From Neobacillus kokaensis (GTDB lineage: Bacteria; Bacillota; Bacilli; Bacillales; Cytobacillaceae): a DNA stretch of 64,000 bases. The notes under the pieces were generated by a model. The model had not been told where the DNA came from. It saw nothing but the letters and a program-made list of their open reading frames with translations, and did no database searches. The stretch covers positions 322,510-386,509 of the forward strand of contig NZ_BNDS01000003.1 of assembly GCF_014656545.1 (NCBI RefSeq). Reading direction: 5' to 3'. A program made the position numbers and the translations under genes. Within the stretch, counting starts at the first letter, position 1; each line of letters opens with the position of its first letter. Of this stretch, positions 37,343 to 45,919 are shown piece after piece.

Positions 37343-38544
37343 AAGATATATTAATTGTTGCACACTTCAGTCAAATGCCTGGAGAAAAAGGGAACGGACG
37401 TTTTGTATATCTTGCAGAAATGTTAGAAAATAATGGATACAAAGTAGAAATTGTAACGACAAGCTTTTCTCATGCTACAAAAAAGCATAGGAAATATAAC
37501 GAGGAACATTTAAAACAAAATAAATATAAATTCACACTACTGGATGAAATTGGTTATTGTAAAAATGTATCACTTCGGCGCCTTTTTAGTCATTATCTAT
37601 TTGGTAGGAACCTGGGTGTCTATTTGAACGAAAGGAAAAAACCCGATATTATTTACTGTGCTGTTCCTTCTTTAGACGCTTCGTATATTGCAGCAAAGTA
37701 TGCAATTCGGAATAAGGTGAAATTTGTAATTGATATTCAAGATATTTGGCCAGAGGCATTTAATATGGTATTTAACACTCCGATTATTAGCAAAATAATT
37801 TTTTTACCGATGAATAGGAAAGCAAACTTTATTTATAGTGCAGCTAATCATATAGTAGCTGTTTCTGAAACATATGTTAAAAGAGCGTTAGATGTTAATA
37901 AAAAGTGTAAAAAAGGGTTAAGTGTATTCCTAGGAACGGAACTTTCCAATTTTGATAAGTTTGCTGAAGAGAGCAAAGTTGTTAAGCCTAAAAACGAAAT
38001 ATGGATTGCTTATATCGGGACTTTAGGACATAGTTATGATTTAACAAGCGTAATTGATGCATTTAGTATTTTAAGGTCAAAGGGTTATAGAAATTTAAAA
38101 TTTATTGTAATGGGAGATGGGCCCCTTAAAAAAGATTTTCAAATGTATGCAATGCAGAAGGGAATTCCCTGTGAATTCACAGGAATGTTAGATTATTCAA
38201 AAATGGTCGAGATTTTAGTTAAGTGTGACATAGCTGTTAATCCTATTACCAGAGGGGCTGCTGCAAGCATAATTAATAAAGTAAGTGATTATGCGGCAGC
38301 CGGTTTAGCTGTAATTAATACTCAAGAATGTCAAGAGTATCAGAATTTAATAGACAAGTATTACGCTGGAATAAATTGCAGAAATAACAATTCGAAAGAT
38401 TTATCGGAGAAAATCCAATTTTTATACAATGAAGTTGAAATTAGGAAGGAAATGGGGAGAAACAATAGAAAATTGGCAGAGGAAAAATTTGATAGACATA
38501 TAACTTACCAAAGGATACTCGATTTAATATCTATTGATAAATGA
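37339..38544 (+). CDS. GT4 family glycosyltransferase (WbuB-like)
   Basis: This 401-residue GT-B enzyme opens with HFSQMPGEKGNGRFVYLAEM, has DIQDIWPEAF near 134, and the GT4 block IGTLGHSYDLTSVIDAF near 228 and FIVMGDGPLKKDF near 255. DIQDIWPE is typical of the WbuB/WcaI-like subgroup that adds amino-deoxy sugars (e.g. L-FucNAc) in O-antigen loci. The exact sugar is unknown. It begins within the end of the polymerase gene. Confidence 0.87.
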   Translation: MKDILIVAHFSQMPGEKGNGRFVYLAEMLENNGYKVEIVTTSFSHATKKHRKYNEEHLKQNKYKFTLLDEIGYCKNVSLRRLFSHYLFGRNLGVYLNERKKPDIIYCAVPSLDASYIAAKYAIRNKVKFVIDIQDIWPEAFNMVFNTPIISKIIFLPMNRKANFIYSAANHIVAVSETYVKRALDVNKKCKKGLSVFLGTELSNFDKFAEESKVVKPKNEIWIAYIGTLGHSYDLTSVIDAFSILRSKGYRNLKFIVMGDGPLKKDFQMYAMQKGIPCEFTGMLDYSKMVEILVKCDIAVNPITRGAAASIINKVSDYAAAGLAVINTQECQEYQNLIDKYYAGINCRNNNSKDLSEKIQFLYNEVEIRKEMGRNNRKLAEEKFDRHITYQRILDLISIDK

Positions 38545-40057
38545 GGTGAGAGGTATAATAAATTCAAAAGATACCTCACTAAAGCAAAAAACTATTAAAG
38601 GTTTATTCTGGACTTTTGGAGATTTAATAGCAAACCAAGGCATTCAATTTTCAATCCAAATTATTTTAGCACGATTATTGCTTCCTGAATACTTTGGGGT
38701 ATTGGGTATGATTTTGGTACTTATTTCAATCTCTTATTGCATTATTGATGGAGGGATAACTCAAGCTTTAATTCGTGAACAAGATGTGTGTCAATCTGAT
38801 TATTCCACTGCATTTTTTTTTAATTTAATTATTTCATTAGTAATGTACGGTTTACTCTTTGTTTCTGCTCCCATGATTGGGGCTTTTTTTAATGAGCCAA
38901 GGATTATCTGGATATTAAGAATTCTTTCTCTAACGCTTGTTATTAGTTCAATAAGCATAATTCAAAAAACTCAACTTATAAAAGAATTTGATTTTAAGAC
39001 TCAGACTAAAATAAATATTATAGCTGGGCTTTTTTCAGGCACAGCTGCAATCATTTTCGCAATACTTGGTTTCGGGGTTTGGAGTCTTGTTGTGAAAATT
39101 TTGTCCTTACAAATAATGCAATCAGGACTAACATGGAAGTATAGAAAGTGGAAGCCATCAATTGTATTTAAATACGAATCGTTTAAAAGATTATTTGGAT
39201 TCGGATGGAAAATAATGTTCTCTGGGTTGATTTCTACTATCTATTCTAATATTTATTTTATTTTAATAGGTAGAATGCATACTGCTGTACAACTGGGGTA
39301 TTACACAAATGCTGTTAAATTGAACGAGGTAGTCTCCGATTCTATAGCATCAGCAATCCTGCGCGTTACTTATCCTGTTCTTAGCAGCATTCAAGATAAT
39401 GAAGAAAGGCTTAAATACGGCTTTAAAAGAATCATTAAGACTACAAATTTTATAAATTTTCCTTTTATGGTCGGATTAGCTGCTATTGCCCAGCCACTCA
39501 TTCTTTTAATATTTGGGGAACGGTGGAAGCCTATGGTAGTTTATTTTCAACTTTTATGTTTTGCGGGTATGTTATACCCTTTAAACGCAATTAATTTAAA
39601 TATTTTTCAAGTAAAAGGGAAATCGGATTTATATTTAAAGTTAAATATTGTAAAGAGAGTAATTTTGACTATATTAATTACAGTTGCAGTTTATTTAGAT
39701 TTCGGCATTTTGGGTTTAATTGGGGTATGTGTAATAGATTCCTATATAGGGTTTTTAATAACTAGTTTTTTTTCCGGTAAAGAGGTTTCTTATTCTTTAA
39801 TTGAACAGATTAAAGATCTTTTGTTTTTTTATATAATTTCTATTTTTATGGGAGTAATCGTTTACCTATTTGGGATCTATGCACCTATAGGTAATTTTTT
39901 TACACTTATTTTTCAAATAATCATTGGATTTGTAGTTTATTTAGGGATTTGTATGATTGCCAAGGTTCAAGAGATATATATAATCTGGGAGTTAATTGCA
40001 CCGATATTAAAAAGAATCAAGACTAAAAGATTTAATGATAAGGATTTAAATTATTAA
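38534..40057 (+). CDS. Wzx-type polysaccharide flippase (MOP superfamily)
   Basis: This protein of about 500 residues has 12-14 membrane segments and opens QKTIKGLFWTFGDLIANQ, typical of the TuaB/Wzx branch. It flips lipid-linked repeats across the membrane. The start is unclear: TTG 38534 has no ribosome site, GTG 38546 has a weak one, and a well-spaced GAGGTGAG is followed by ATA at 38558 where the homologous Met would be expected (ATA AAT TCA AAA). It overlaps the previous gene at its 5' end. About 140 nt of AT-rich non-coding sequence follow it. Confidence 0.85.
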   Translation: MINEVRGIINSKDTSLKQKTIKGLFWTFGDLIANQGIQFSIQIILARLLLPEYFGVLGMILVLISISYCIIDGGITQALIREQDVCQSDYSTAFFFNLIISLVMYGLLFVSAPMIGAFFNEPRIIWILRILSLTLVISSISIIQKTQLIKEFDFKTQTKINIIAGLFSGTAAIIFAILGFGVWSLVVKILSLQIMQSGLTWKYRKWKPSIVFKYESFKRLFGFGWKIMFSGLISTIYSNIYFILIGRMHTAVQLGYYTNAVKLNEVVSDSIASAILRVTYPVLSSIQDNEERLKYGFKRIIKTTNFINFPFMVGLAAIAQPLILLIFGERWKPMVVYFQLLCFAGMLYPLNAINLNIFQVKGKSDLYLKLNIVKRVILTILITVAVYLDFGILGLIGVCVIDSYIGFLITSFFSGKEVSYSLIEQIKDLLFFYIISIFMGVIVYLFGIYAPIGNFFTLIFQIIIGFVVYLGICMIAKVQEIYIIWELIAPILKRIKTKRFNDKDLNY

Positions 40058-40196
40058 ATGTATTAATTTATGATACTGAATGCGAACAAAAATCGATATT
40101 AATTAAAAATTCTATTGTCTTTGTAATGTCATAAAAAATTAGCACATATTAATTATAAGCAGACAGCATAACGTTTGACATAAGAACGGTAGGTGA

Positions 40197-40808
40197 ATAC
40201 CAATTAAAAGATTTATTGATTTTATAATAGCCTTCTGTGCTTTGATTATCTTTGGACCGATTATTTTCTTGATCGCAATTCTTATTAGGAGAAGATTGGG
40301 GTCTCCAGTTCTTTTTAAACAAGTTCGTCCAGGATTACATGGAAAACCTTTCGTAATTTATAAATTTCGGACAATGACGGATGAGCGAGATAGCTATGGT
40401 GAATTATTACCGGAACATTTAAGGCTAACTTCCTTTGGCAGTTATCTTCGTAAATATAGTTTAGATGAACTACCTCAGCTAATAAATGTTATAAGGGGAG
40501 ACATTAGTCTAGTAGGCCCAAGACCATTAAAAATGGAATATCTTTCATTATATACTCCATTTCAAGCAAAGCGACATGATGTTAAACCGGGTATAACGGG
40601 ATGGGCACAAGTAAATGGAAGAAATATGATAAGTTGGGAAAAAAGGTTTGAGTTAGATGTATGGTATGTTGAGAATAGGTCAGTCCTTTTAGATTTTAAA
40701 ATATTAGTAATGACTTTTAAAAAGGTTATAAAATCTGAAGGAATAAATCAAGAAGGCCATGCTTCGATGCCAAATTTTACGGGAACCAACAAAGGAAGAG
40801 AATGCTAG
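40197..40808 (+). CDS. epsL: initiating sugar-1-phosphate transferase (EpsL/PglC-like), start codon ATA?
   Basis: The frame matches EpsL from its first residues (PIKRFIDF, a membrane helix, then GSPVLFKQVRPGLHGKPF, YKFRTM, SLDELPQL, GPRP, KPGITGWAQVNGRN). With ATA at 40197 as first codon it has 203 residues, the usual EpsL length. Only ATA or ATT codons lie between the stop at 40194 and this sequence; the first regular start, TTG 40242, would cut the membrane helix. AGGTGA lies close upstream. It loads undecaprenyl phosphate with the amino sugar. Either initiation is non-canonical or the gene is damaged. Confidence 0.82.
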   Translation: MPIKRFIDFIIAFCALIIFGPIIFLIAILIRRRLGSPVLFKQVRPGLHGKPFVIYKFRTMTDERDSYGELLPEHLRLTSFGSYLRKYSLDELPQLINVIRGDISLVGPRPLKMEYLSLYTPFQAKRHDVKPGITGWAQVNGRNMISWEKRFELDVWYVENRSVLLDFKILVMTFKKVIKSEGINQEGHASMPNFTGTNKGREC

Positions 40809-40872
40809 ACTAAAATTTTTTTGTATAAATGTGAGTATATACAAACTAATTCGTTACAAGGGGGAGTAATAA

Positions 40873-41841
40873 GTGAATATACTTATTTGCAGCGTTGGCA
40901 GAAGGGTTCAATTGATAAATTATTTTAGGGAGGAGTTTAATAAAATTGGCGGTAAAGTAATTGCGGTAGATTGTGATCCAACTGCATCAGCGCTGTATCA
41001 TGCGGATGGCTATGAAATCGTTCCACGGATTGAACACCCAGAATATTTTTCAATAATTAAAAGTTTATGTAAAAAATATAAAATTAATGGCGTTTTGTCA
41101 CTAATAGATCCTGAATTAGTATTATTAGCAGGATTAAAGGGTGAATTTGGAAAGGAAAATATTCACATCATTGTCTCCGATAAACATATTGTAGAAATAG
41201 CCTACGACAAATATTTGACATATAAGTTTTTACAAGAGAATAATTTACCTTCGGTGCCCACATATATAAATTTCGATAAAATTAAGCAAGATTTAAAAGA
41301 TGGTAAACTAAGTTTTCCTTTAATTATAAAACCGAAAAATGGAAGCGGTAGTGTAGGTATACAAAAGATAACAAACTTTTACGAACTTCAAATGATTTGG
41401 GAGAAACATAATAACTTTATAGCTCAGCCTTATATCGATGGAACTGAGTTTTGCGTAGAATGCTATATTGACTTGATAAACAACGAAATTACGAATCTAT
41501 CTAGTAAACGAAAGATCAATATGCGTTATGGGGAAACAGATAAATCAATTGCAATTAAAGATCCTAAATTAAATGAACTAACATATAAGTTAATCAACGC
41601 TTTACAACCTAGCGGGCCAGTAGATATTGACTTTTTTAGGACTAAAGATGGATATATTATTTCCGAAATTAACCCAAGGTTCGGAGGGGGATATCCATAT
41701 GCACATCAAATGGGGCAAAATTTCATAAAAAGTATTATTAATAACTTAAAAGGAATCTCTAATCCACCGAATGAGAAATATTTGGGGGAATATACAGAAG
41801 ATAAAATAATGGTTAGGTACGATTGTTATTTAGTTCTATGA
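40873..41841 (+). CDS. ATP-grasp ligase of the exopolysaccharide cluster
   Basis: The product has 322 residues from GTG, with AAGGGGGAG upstream. It has a pre-ATP-grasp Rossmann-like part (ICSVGRRVQLINYF), the ATP-grasp lysine region FPLIIKPKNGSGSVG near 152-166 and the metal site EINPRFGGGYPYAHQMG near 268. It is related to carbamoyl-phosphate synthase large-chain domains. In this position, directly after the initiating transferase, B. subtilis has the acetyltransferase EpsM; this enzyme may acylate or aminoacylate the 4-amino sugar instead (inference). Last gene of the operon. Confidence 0.82.
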   Translation: MNILICSVGRRVQLINYFREEFNKIGGKVIAVDCDPTASALYHADGYEIVPRIEHPEYFSIIKSLCKKYKINGVLSLIDPELVLLAGLKGEFGKENIHIIVSDKHIVEIAYDKYLTYKFLQENNLPSVPTYINFDKIKQDLKDGKLSFPLIIKPKNGSGSVGIQKITNFYELQMIWEKHNNFIAQPYIDGTEFCVECYIDLINNEITNLSSKRKINMRYGETDKSIAIKDPKLNELTYKLINALQPSGPVDIDFFRTKDGYIISEINPRFGGGYPYAHQMGQNFIKSIINNLKGISNPPNEKYLGEYTEDKIMVRYDCYLVL

Positions 41842-41890
41842 TCTCTCAGAACTACTTGGAAAAATGGAAAAGGAAGTAAAATGACTAACC

Positions 41891-41925
41891 CAACAGGATA
41901 AGCTTAAGCTTATCCTGTTGCTTTT
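41891..41925. terminator. Terminator of the eps operon
   Basis: CAACAGGATAAGCTT (41891-41905) is followed directly by its perfect reverse complement (41906-41920), then CTTTTATT. Confidence 0.85.
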
Positions 41926-41953
41926 ATTCACTTGTAAAAACCAATCAAAATCC

Positions 41954-43012
41954 TTATACATGAAGAAATTTTATACAAACCGGATAAGGAACCGCAATAT
42001 TAGAATCAATCAATGTAAGCCTTCCCGACTCCTCATCCCTTCTATATAACACAAGATTCCCTGATTCCTGGTTAGAACCGACCATAAACTTTTCAGTTGG
42101 ATCCAATTGAAAATCCCTCGGCCAGTCCCCTTCTGAAGAAACGATTTCAACTAGGTTAAGTTCTCCTGTCGTTTGATTCACACTGAAAACGGCAATGCTG
42201 TTATGGCCGCGGTTTCCGGCATAAATAAACCGGCCATCCGAAGAAATATGAATAGCACTGCCTTGGCTGTTATCCTTAAAGTCTTCGGGAAGAGTAGAAA
42301 TATATTGTTTCTCAATAAAATGACCATTTTCTTCGTTGTAGTCCAGCGCGATTACTTCTGAACTGAATTCGGTCATAATATACGCAAATCTCTTATTTGG
42401 ATGAAAGACTAAATGACGCGGACCGCTGCCGGCTTTTAACGGTAACAGCTTAACCTTGGTCAATGTAGCATCCTCAGCTACCTTATATGTAATTAATGCA
42501 TCAATTCCCAGTTCAACAACCGCAAGATATTTTTCATCTGGGGTTAGTTCGGCATAATGGGACCGCGGTTGGTCCTGCCTAGGGTCTGGACCACGGCCTT
42601 CATGCTTCATCGTAGAAGCTGCCGGCAGGACAGATCCGTCTTTAGGGTTAAGAAGATGTGATTCTACTAATCCTTTGTGGTAATTGGCGCTGAATACATA
42701 TCTATTCTGACTGTCTACACTTACATAGCACGGAGATGCACCTGGCGACATTTGCTGATTCATTTTTAGTAATTCACCGGTTTGTCCAATGGAAAATGAG
42801 GCTAAACCTCCATTTTTCCCATCTTTTACAACCGAATATAGATAGCGGTTGTCTTGGCTGATCGCTAAATAAGTAGGGTTTCCTAACTCGGCTGCAACGT
42901 GGATATCTTCGATTTTCTCCTCTTCGGTACTTAAAGTAAAGGAATAAATCCCTTGGCTTTCTCCTTTTGTGTAGGTTCCGATAAAGCCTTTGAATTTGTT
43001 GTTTTCTGGCAT
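41954..43012 (-). CDS. pgl: 6-phosphogluconolactonase, YkgB-like lactonase family
   Basis: The product has 352 residues from ATG 43012, 9 nt after GAGGAG. It is a seven-bladed propeller of the lactonase family: FIGTYTKGESQGIYSF at the start, GRGPDPRQDQPRSHYAELTPD near 150, GSGPRHLVFHPNKRFAY near 195 and GDWPRDFQLDPTEKF near 305. It should hydrolyse 6-phosphogluconolactone in the pentose phosphate pathway, as for B. subtilis YkgB. It is a single gene. Confidence 0.87.
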   Translation of the reverse strand: MPENNKFKGFIGTYTKGESQGIYSFTLSTEEEKIEDIHVAAELGNPTYLAISQDNRYLYSVVKDGKNGGLASFSIGQTGELLKMNQQMSPGASPCYVSVDSQNRYVFSANYHKGLVESHLLNPKDGSVLPAASTMKHEGRGPDPRQDQPRSHYAELTPDEKYLAVVELGIDALITYKVAEDATLTKVKLLPLKAGSGPRHLVFHPNKRFAYIMTEFSSEVIALDYNEENGHFIEKQYISTLPEDFKDNSQGSAIHISSDGRFIYAGNRGHNSIAVFSVNQTTGELNLVEIVSSEGDWPRDFQLDPTEKFMVGSNQESGNLVLYRRDEESGRLTLIDSNIAVPYPVCIKFLHV

Positions 43013-43206
43013 GATTTCATTCTCCTCAAGATATTGTTTGTTATATTTTATCAAACCTGCGGGATTTTATAAAAAAATAGCCTTGCAATATTCAATTTTG
43101 AAAGTAAGAACCTTTTATTTGCAATATTTTCGGAGATAGGTAATATTTAAACTATCTGAGACAAAATTTTGTAGTACATATTAGATCTTTTAAAAGGAGC
43201 TTGGAT

Positions 43207-43917
43207 ATGGCAAATAAGAAGAAAAATTCAAAGCAAGCAGCTAATTCTTCATCAAAATTTGTTTTTTGGATGATTGGGTTAGTGGCTGTCTGCTTATTGG
43301 CGTTTATTTTTTTAAGCAATCAAACCGACAAGAAGGATGAAGCAACGACGAAAACAAATGAAATCGATTATTCGAATCAGCCGTTTATTGGGGATAAAGA
43401 TGCACCGGTTTCTATTATTGAATTTGGTGATTACAAATGCCCAATTTGTAAGGAGTTCACCCATAATGCCGTACCATATATTCAAAAAGAGCTAGTGGAT
43501 ACGGGAAAAGCAAAATTTTACTTTATGAATTATTCGTTTATTAACATTGATTCAGTACGTTCCGCTCAATTTGCTGAAGCCGTTTATCAAGAGCTTGGAA
43601 ATGATATGTTTTGGAAATTCCACGAACTTTTATATCAAAAACAGCCAGAAGATACGAAATATGAGAAAATTGATCTTTTCACAGAAAAATTCTTGACCGA
43701 TACATTAAAAGAAGTTGCCAGCGATCAAGAAGTAGACAAGGTAGTGAAAAACTTCCAAGGAGAAAAATCGATGGCAGCTTGGCAAAAGGATATGGATTAT
43801 GTTAAACAACTTGGGGTAACCGGAACACCGACGATGTTTGTAAATGGAAAGATGTTTACAGGAAAAACGATGGATGACTTGAAAGAAATGGTAAAAAAAG
43901 CGGCAAAGGAGAAGTAA
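43207..43917 (+). CDS. bdbD: membrane-anchored thiol:disulfide oxidase BdbD (DsbA-like)
   Basis: The product has 236 residues from ATG 43207, 7 nt after AAAGGAG. An N-terminal membrane anchor (about 20-38) is followed by an extracytoplasmic thioredoxin fold with active site Cys78-Pro-Ile-Cys81 (GDYKCPICKEF), the DsbA helical insert and cis-Pro loop GVTGTPTMFVNG. It introduces disulfides into secreted proteins. Its reoxidising partner bdbC follows after 1 nt. Confidence 0.93.
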   Translation: MANKKKNSKQAANSSSKFVFWMIGLVAVCLLAFIFLSNQTDKKDEATTKTNEIDYSNQPFIGDKDAPVSIIEFGDYKCPICKEFTHNAVPYIQKELVDTGKAKFYFMNYSFINIDSVRSAQFAEAVYQELGNDMFWKFHELLYQKQPEDTKYEKIDLFTEKFLTDTLKEVASDQEVDKVVKNFQGEKSMAAWQKDMDYVKQLGVTGTPTMFVNGKMFTGKTMDDLKEMVKKAAKEK

Positions 43918-43918
43918 T

Positions 43919-44326
43919 ATGAACAAATCCCTGCTGCTATCTTGGATTGCCGCTATTATCGCAACACTCGGAAGCCTGTATTTTAGCGAGGTCATGCATT
44001 TTATCCCATGTACACTTTGCTGGTATCAGCGAATCCTTATGTATCCGCTGGCGATTATTTTAGGGATGGCTGTTTACCGCAATGATACTAGTATTAATAT
44101 GTATGTTCTCCCCATTTCAATCATTGGCCTGTTGATTAGTGGATATCATATATTGCTGCAAAAGGTTCCTGCATTAAAGCAGTTTGAGATGTGTACAACA
44201 GGCGTGCCTTGCTCAAAAGATTATATTAACTGGTTTGGTTTTATTACCATTCCATTGTTAGCGTTTGTTGCATTTGCAATTATCACAATTTGTATGGTAA
44301 TTTTAGCTCGGAAAAATAAAGAATAG
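43919..44326 (+). CDS. bdbC: quinone-linked thiol oxidase BdbC (DsbB-like)
   Basis: This 135-residue protein has four membrane helices, a first Cys pair in PCTLCWYQRI near 36-39 and a second in CTTGVPCSKDY near 93-99, exactly the DsbB/BdbC pattern. It reoxidises BdbD and passes electrons to quinone. Coupled to bdbD. Confidence 0.95.
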   Translation: MNKSLLLSWIAAIIATLGSLYFSEVMHFIPCTLCWYQRILMYPLAIILGMAVYRNDTSINMYVLPISIIGLLISGYHILLQKVPALKQFEMCTTGVPCSKDYINWFGFITIPLLAFVAFAIITICMVILARKNKE

Positions 44327-44343
44327 CACCTTTCTTGAAAAAT

Positions 44344-44380
44344 ACCACAGTCTAAAAGACGCTGTGGTGTTTTTTATTTT
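44344..44380 (+). terminator. Terminator after bdbDC
   Basis: ACCACAG (44344-44350) pairs with CTGTGGT (44362-44368), followed by GTTTTTTATTTT. Confidence 0.85.
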
Positions 44381-44473
44381 CGGAATAAAGAAGAGTCAAT
44401 ATTCCCCTTTAAAACAGTGAACAAATAGTGTAACGTAGAAATCAAAAACAACCATAAAACTAGAGGAGAGGCC

Positions 44474-45799
44474 ATGAATTCATTATCTAAGACCACCCAG
44501 TTCTTAGCAGGGCTGCAGTGGCTGTTTTTTATGTTTGCAAATACTGTGGTTATTCCCTTGACAATCGGGGATGCATTTGATTTATCTTCCGTCGAAGTTG
44601 TCAGTGCACTGCAAAGGTCATTTATTTATACAGGTGCTGCTTGTATTTTGCAAGCTGTTTTCGGACACCGGTATCCGCTGATGGAAGGACAGTCAGGTTT
44701 ATGGTGGGGAGCGATTCTTAGCCTTAGTGCGTCTGCAGCTTCAGCTGGAATCAGTGTAAATGAACTTGGCGGAGGGCTCGCAGTCGGGATAATCTGTTCA
44801 GGGGTGTTAGTCACAATTCTGGGGGCACTTGGAATGGGGAATTTCTTGAAGCGTTTATTTACTCCGGTTGTCATGAGTACCGTGTTGTTTTTACTCGCAT
44901 CCCAATTAATCATTATTTTTACAAAAGGAATGCTGGGACTTGCTACAGAAAATAAAATACATATTCCTACCTCCAGTTTATCAATATTTTTAATCCTTTT
45001 AACAATCTGGATTAATATAAAGGGGCCAAAGGCAATTCGAAATTTTTCCATACTGATTGGAATCGTTATAGGCTGGATTATTTACGTACTATTTTTTCCG
45101 TCTGCTGCGGCAGATGAACAAGTTACAGTAAAATTATTTAATCTTTTTCCATGGGGGACACCGACATTTAGCCTTGGTCTTATCATTATGGCTGTTATTA
45201 CAGGATTAGTGAACACAACGAATACCATCGCAGCGGTTAAAGGGGTTGAGCCGCTGCTTCAAACAACAACGTCTGATAAGCAGTATCGCAAGTCATTTGT
45301 ATTGACTGGAATTAATTCCGTTTTTTCTGGTCTATTTGGGATGGTTCCTTATGCGCCGTATATATCGTCGCTGGGCTTTTTACAATCAACTCTAATATTT
45401 GAGCGGCTGCCGTTGATTATTGGCGCTGTCATGTTTATGATTCTAGGCTTAGTGCCTTCCTTCAGCCATCTGTTTTCCACTTTGCCTATCAGTGTGGGGG
45501 ATGCAGTGTTATTTGTTGCATATTTACAATTATTTAGCGGGGCACTTAACAACTTAGAAGGGATTCGTTTTTCACCAAAAACAATCTATCGAATTGCTGG
45601 TCCTGTCTTATTAGGAATTGCCATAATGAACATTCCGGCTGAAATGTTCAGTTCTATTCCTATGCTTGTCAGGCCGCTGATAAGCAGTGGATTATTAATG
45701 GGGATCATTCTAGCAATTGTGCTGGAAAATACGATTAACTGGTCTAAGGTGGAGCAAATAGAAACCGCAAAAAAAGTAAAAAGCAGAAATATTGGATAG
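44474..45799 (+). CDS. NCS2 family purine/uracil/xanthine permease
   Basis: This 441-residue protein has 12-14 membrane segments and NCS2 hallmarks: a VGHRYPLMEGQSG-like segment (FGHRYPLMEGQSGLWWG near 55), and GLVNTTNTIAAVKGVEPLL near 240, where the conserved substrate site (usually Q/E-x-x-P region) lies. Closest in feel to B. subtilis YwdJ. It takes up nucleobases with protons; the base is unknown. No purine riboswitch precedes it. GAGGAGAGG is upstream. Confidence 0.87.
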   Translation: MNSLSKTTQFLAGLQWLFFMFANTVVIPLTIGDAFDLSSVEVVSALQRSFIYTGAACILQAVFGHRYPLMEGQSGLWWGAILSLSASAASAGISVNELGGGLAVGIICSGVLVTILGALGMGNFLKRLFTPVVMSTVLFLLASQLIIIFTKGMLGLATENKIHIPTSSLSIFLILLTIWINIKGPKAIRNFSILIGIVIGWIIYVLFFPSAAADEQVTVKLFNLFPWGTPTFSLGLIIMAVITGLVNTTNTIAAVKGVEPLLQTTTSDKQYRKSFVLTGINSVFSGLFGMVPYAPYISSLGFLQSTLIFERLPLIIGAVMFMILGLVPSFSHLFSTLPISVGDAVLFVAYLQLFSGALNNLEGIRFSPKTIYRIAGPVLLGIAIMNIPAEMFSSIPMLVRPLISSGLLMGIILAIVLENTINWSKVEQIETAKKVKSRNIG

Positions 45800-45810
45800 C
45801 ATGCGATTAC

Positions 45811-45875
45811 TGTCGATTAGGTGTTAATTATCGAATAACGAGCACTAACTGTCGAATCGCTCTCCAATTGTCGCA
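45811..45875. repeat. Short degenerate array, TGTCGA units, ~20-nt period
   Basis: TGTCGA at 45811, TATCGA at 45829, TGTCGA at 45850 and TGTCGC at 45870 give spacings of 18, 21 and 20. It lies between the permease stop and the shared terminator. Confidence 0.55.
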
Positions 45876-45881
45876 ACTAAA

Positions 45882-45914
45882 AAGAGCTTCCCTCTTTAAC
45901 TAAGGGAAGCTCTT
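45882..45914. terminator. Bidirectional terminator between permease and Grx-TrxR genes
   Basis: AAGAGCTTCCCT (45882-45893) pairs perfectly with AGGGAAGCTCTT (45903-45914), with A-rich left flank. Confidence 0.8.
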
Positions 45915-45919
45915 AATGT

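Noticed and set aside
40242..40808. TTG 40242 as the true start of the sugar transferase
   Set aside because: It would remove the conserved N-terminal Lys-Arg and half of the membrane helix that are encoded in frame upstream; kept only as a fallback.
45811..45875. Operator for a purine regulator downstream or upstream of the NCS2 permease
   Set aside because: It lies after the gene and its TGTCGA units fit the wider class of ~20-nt arrays better.
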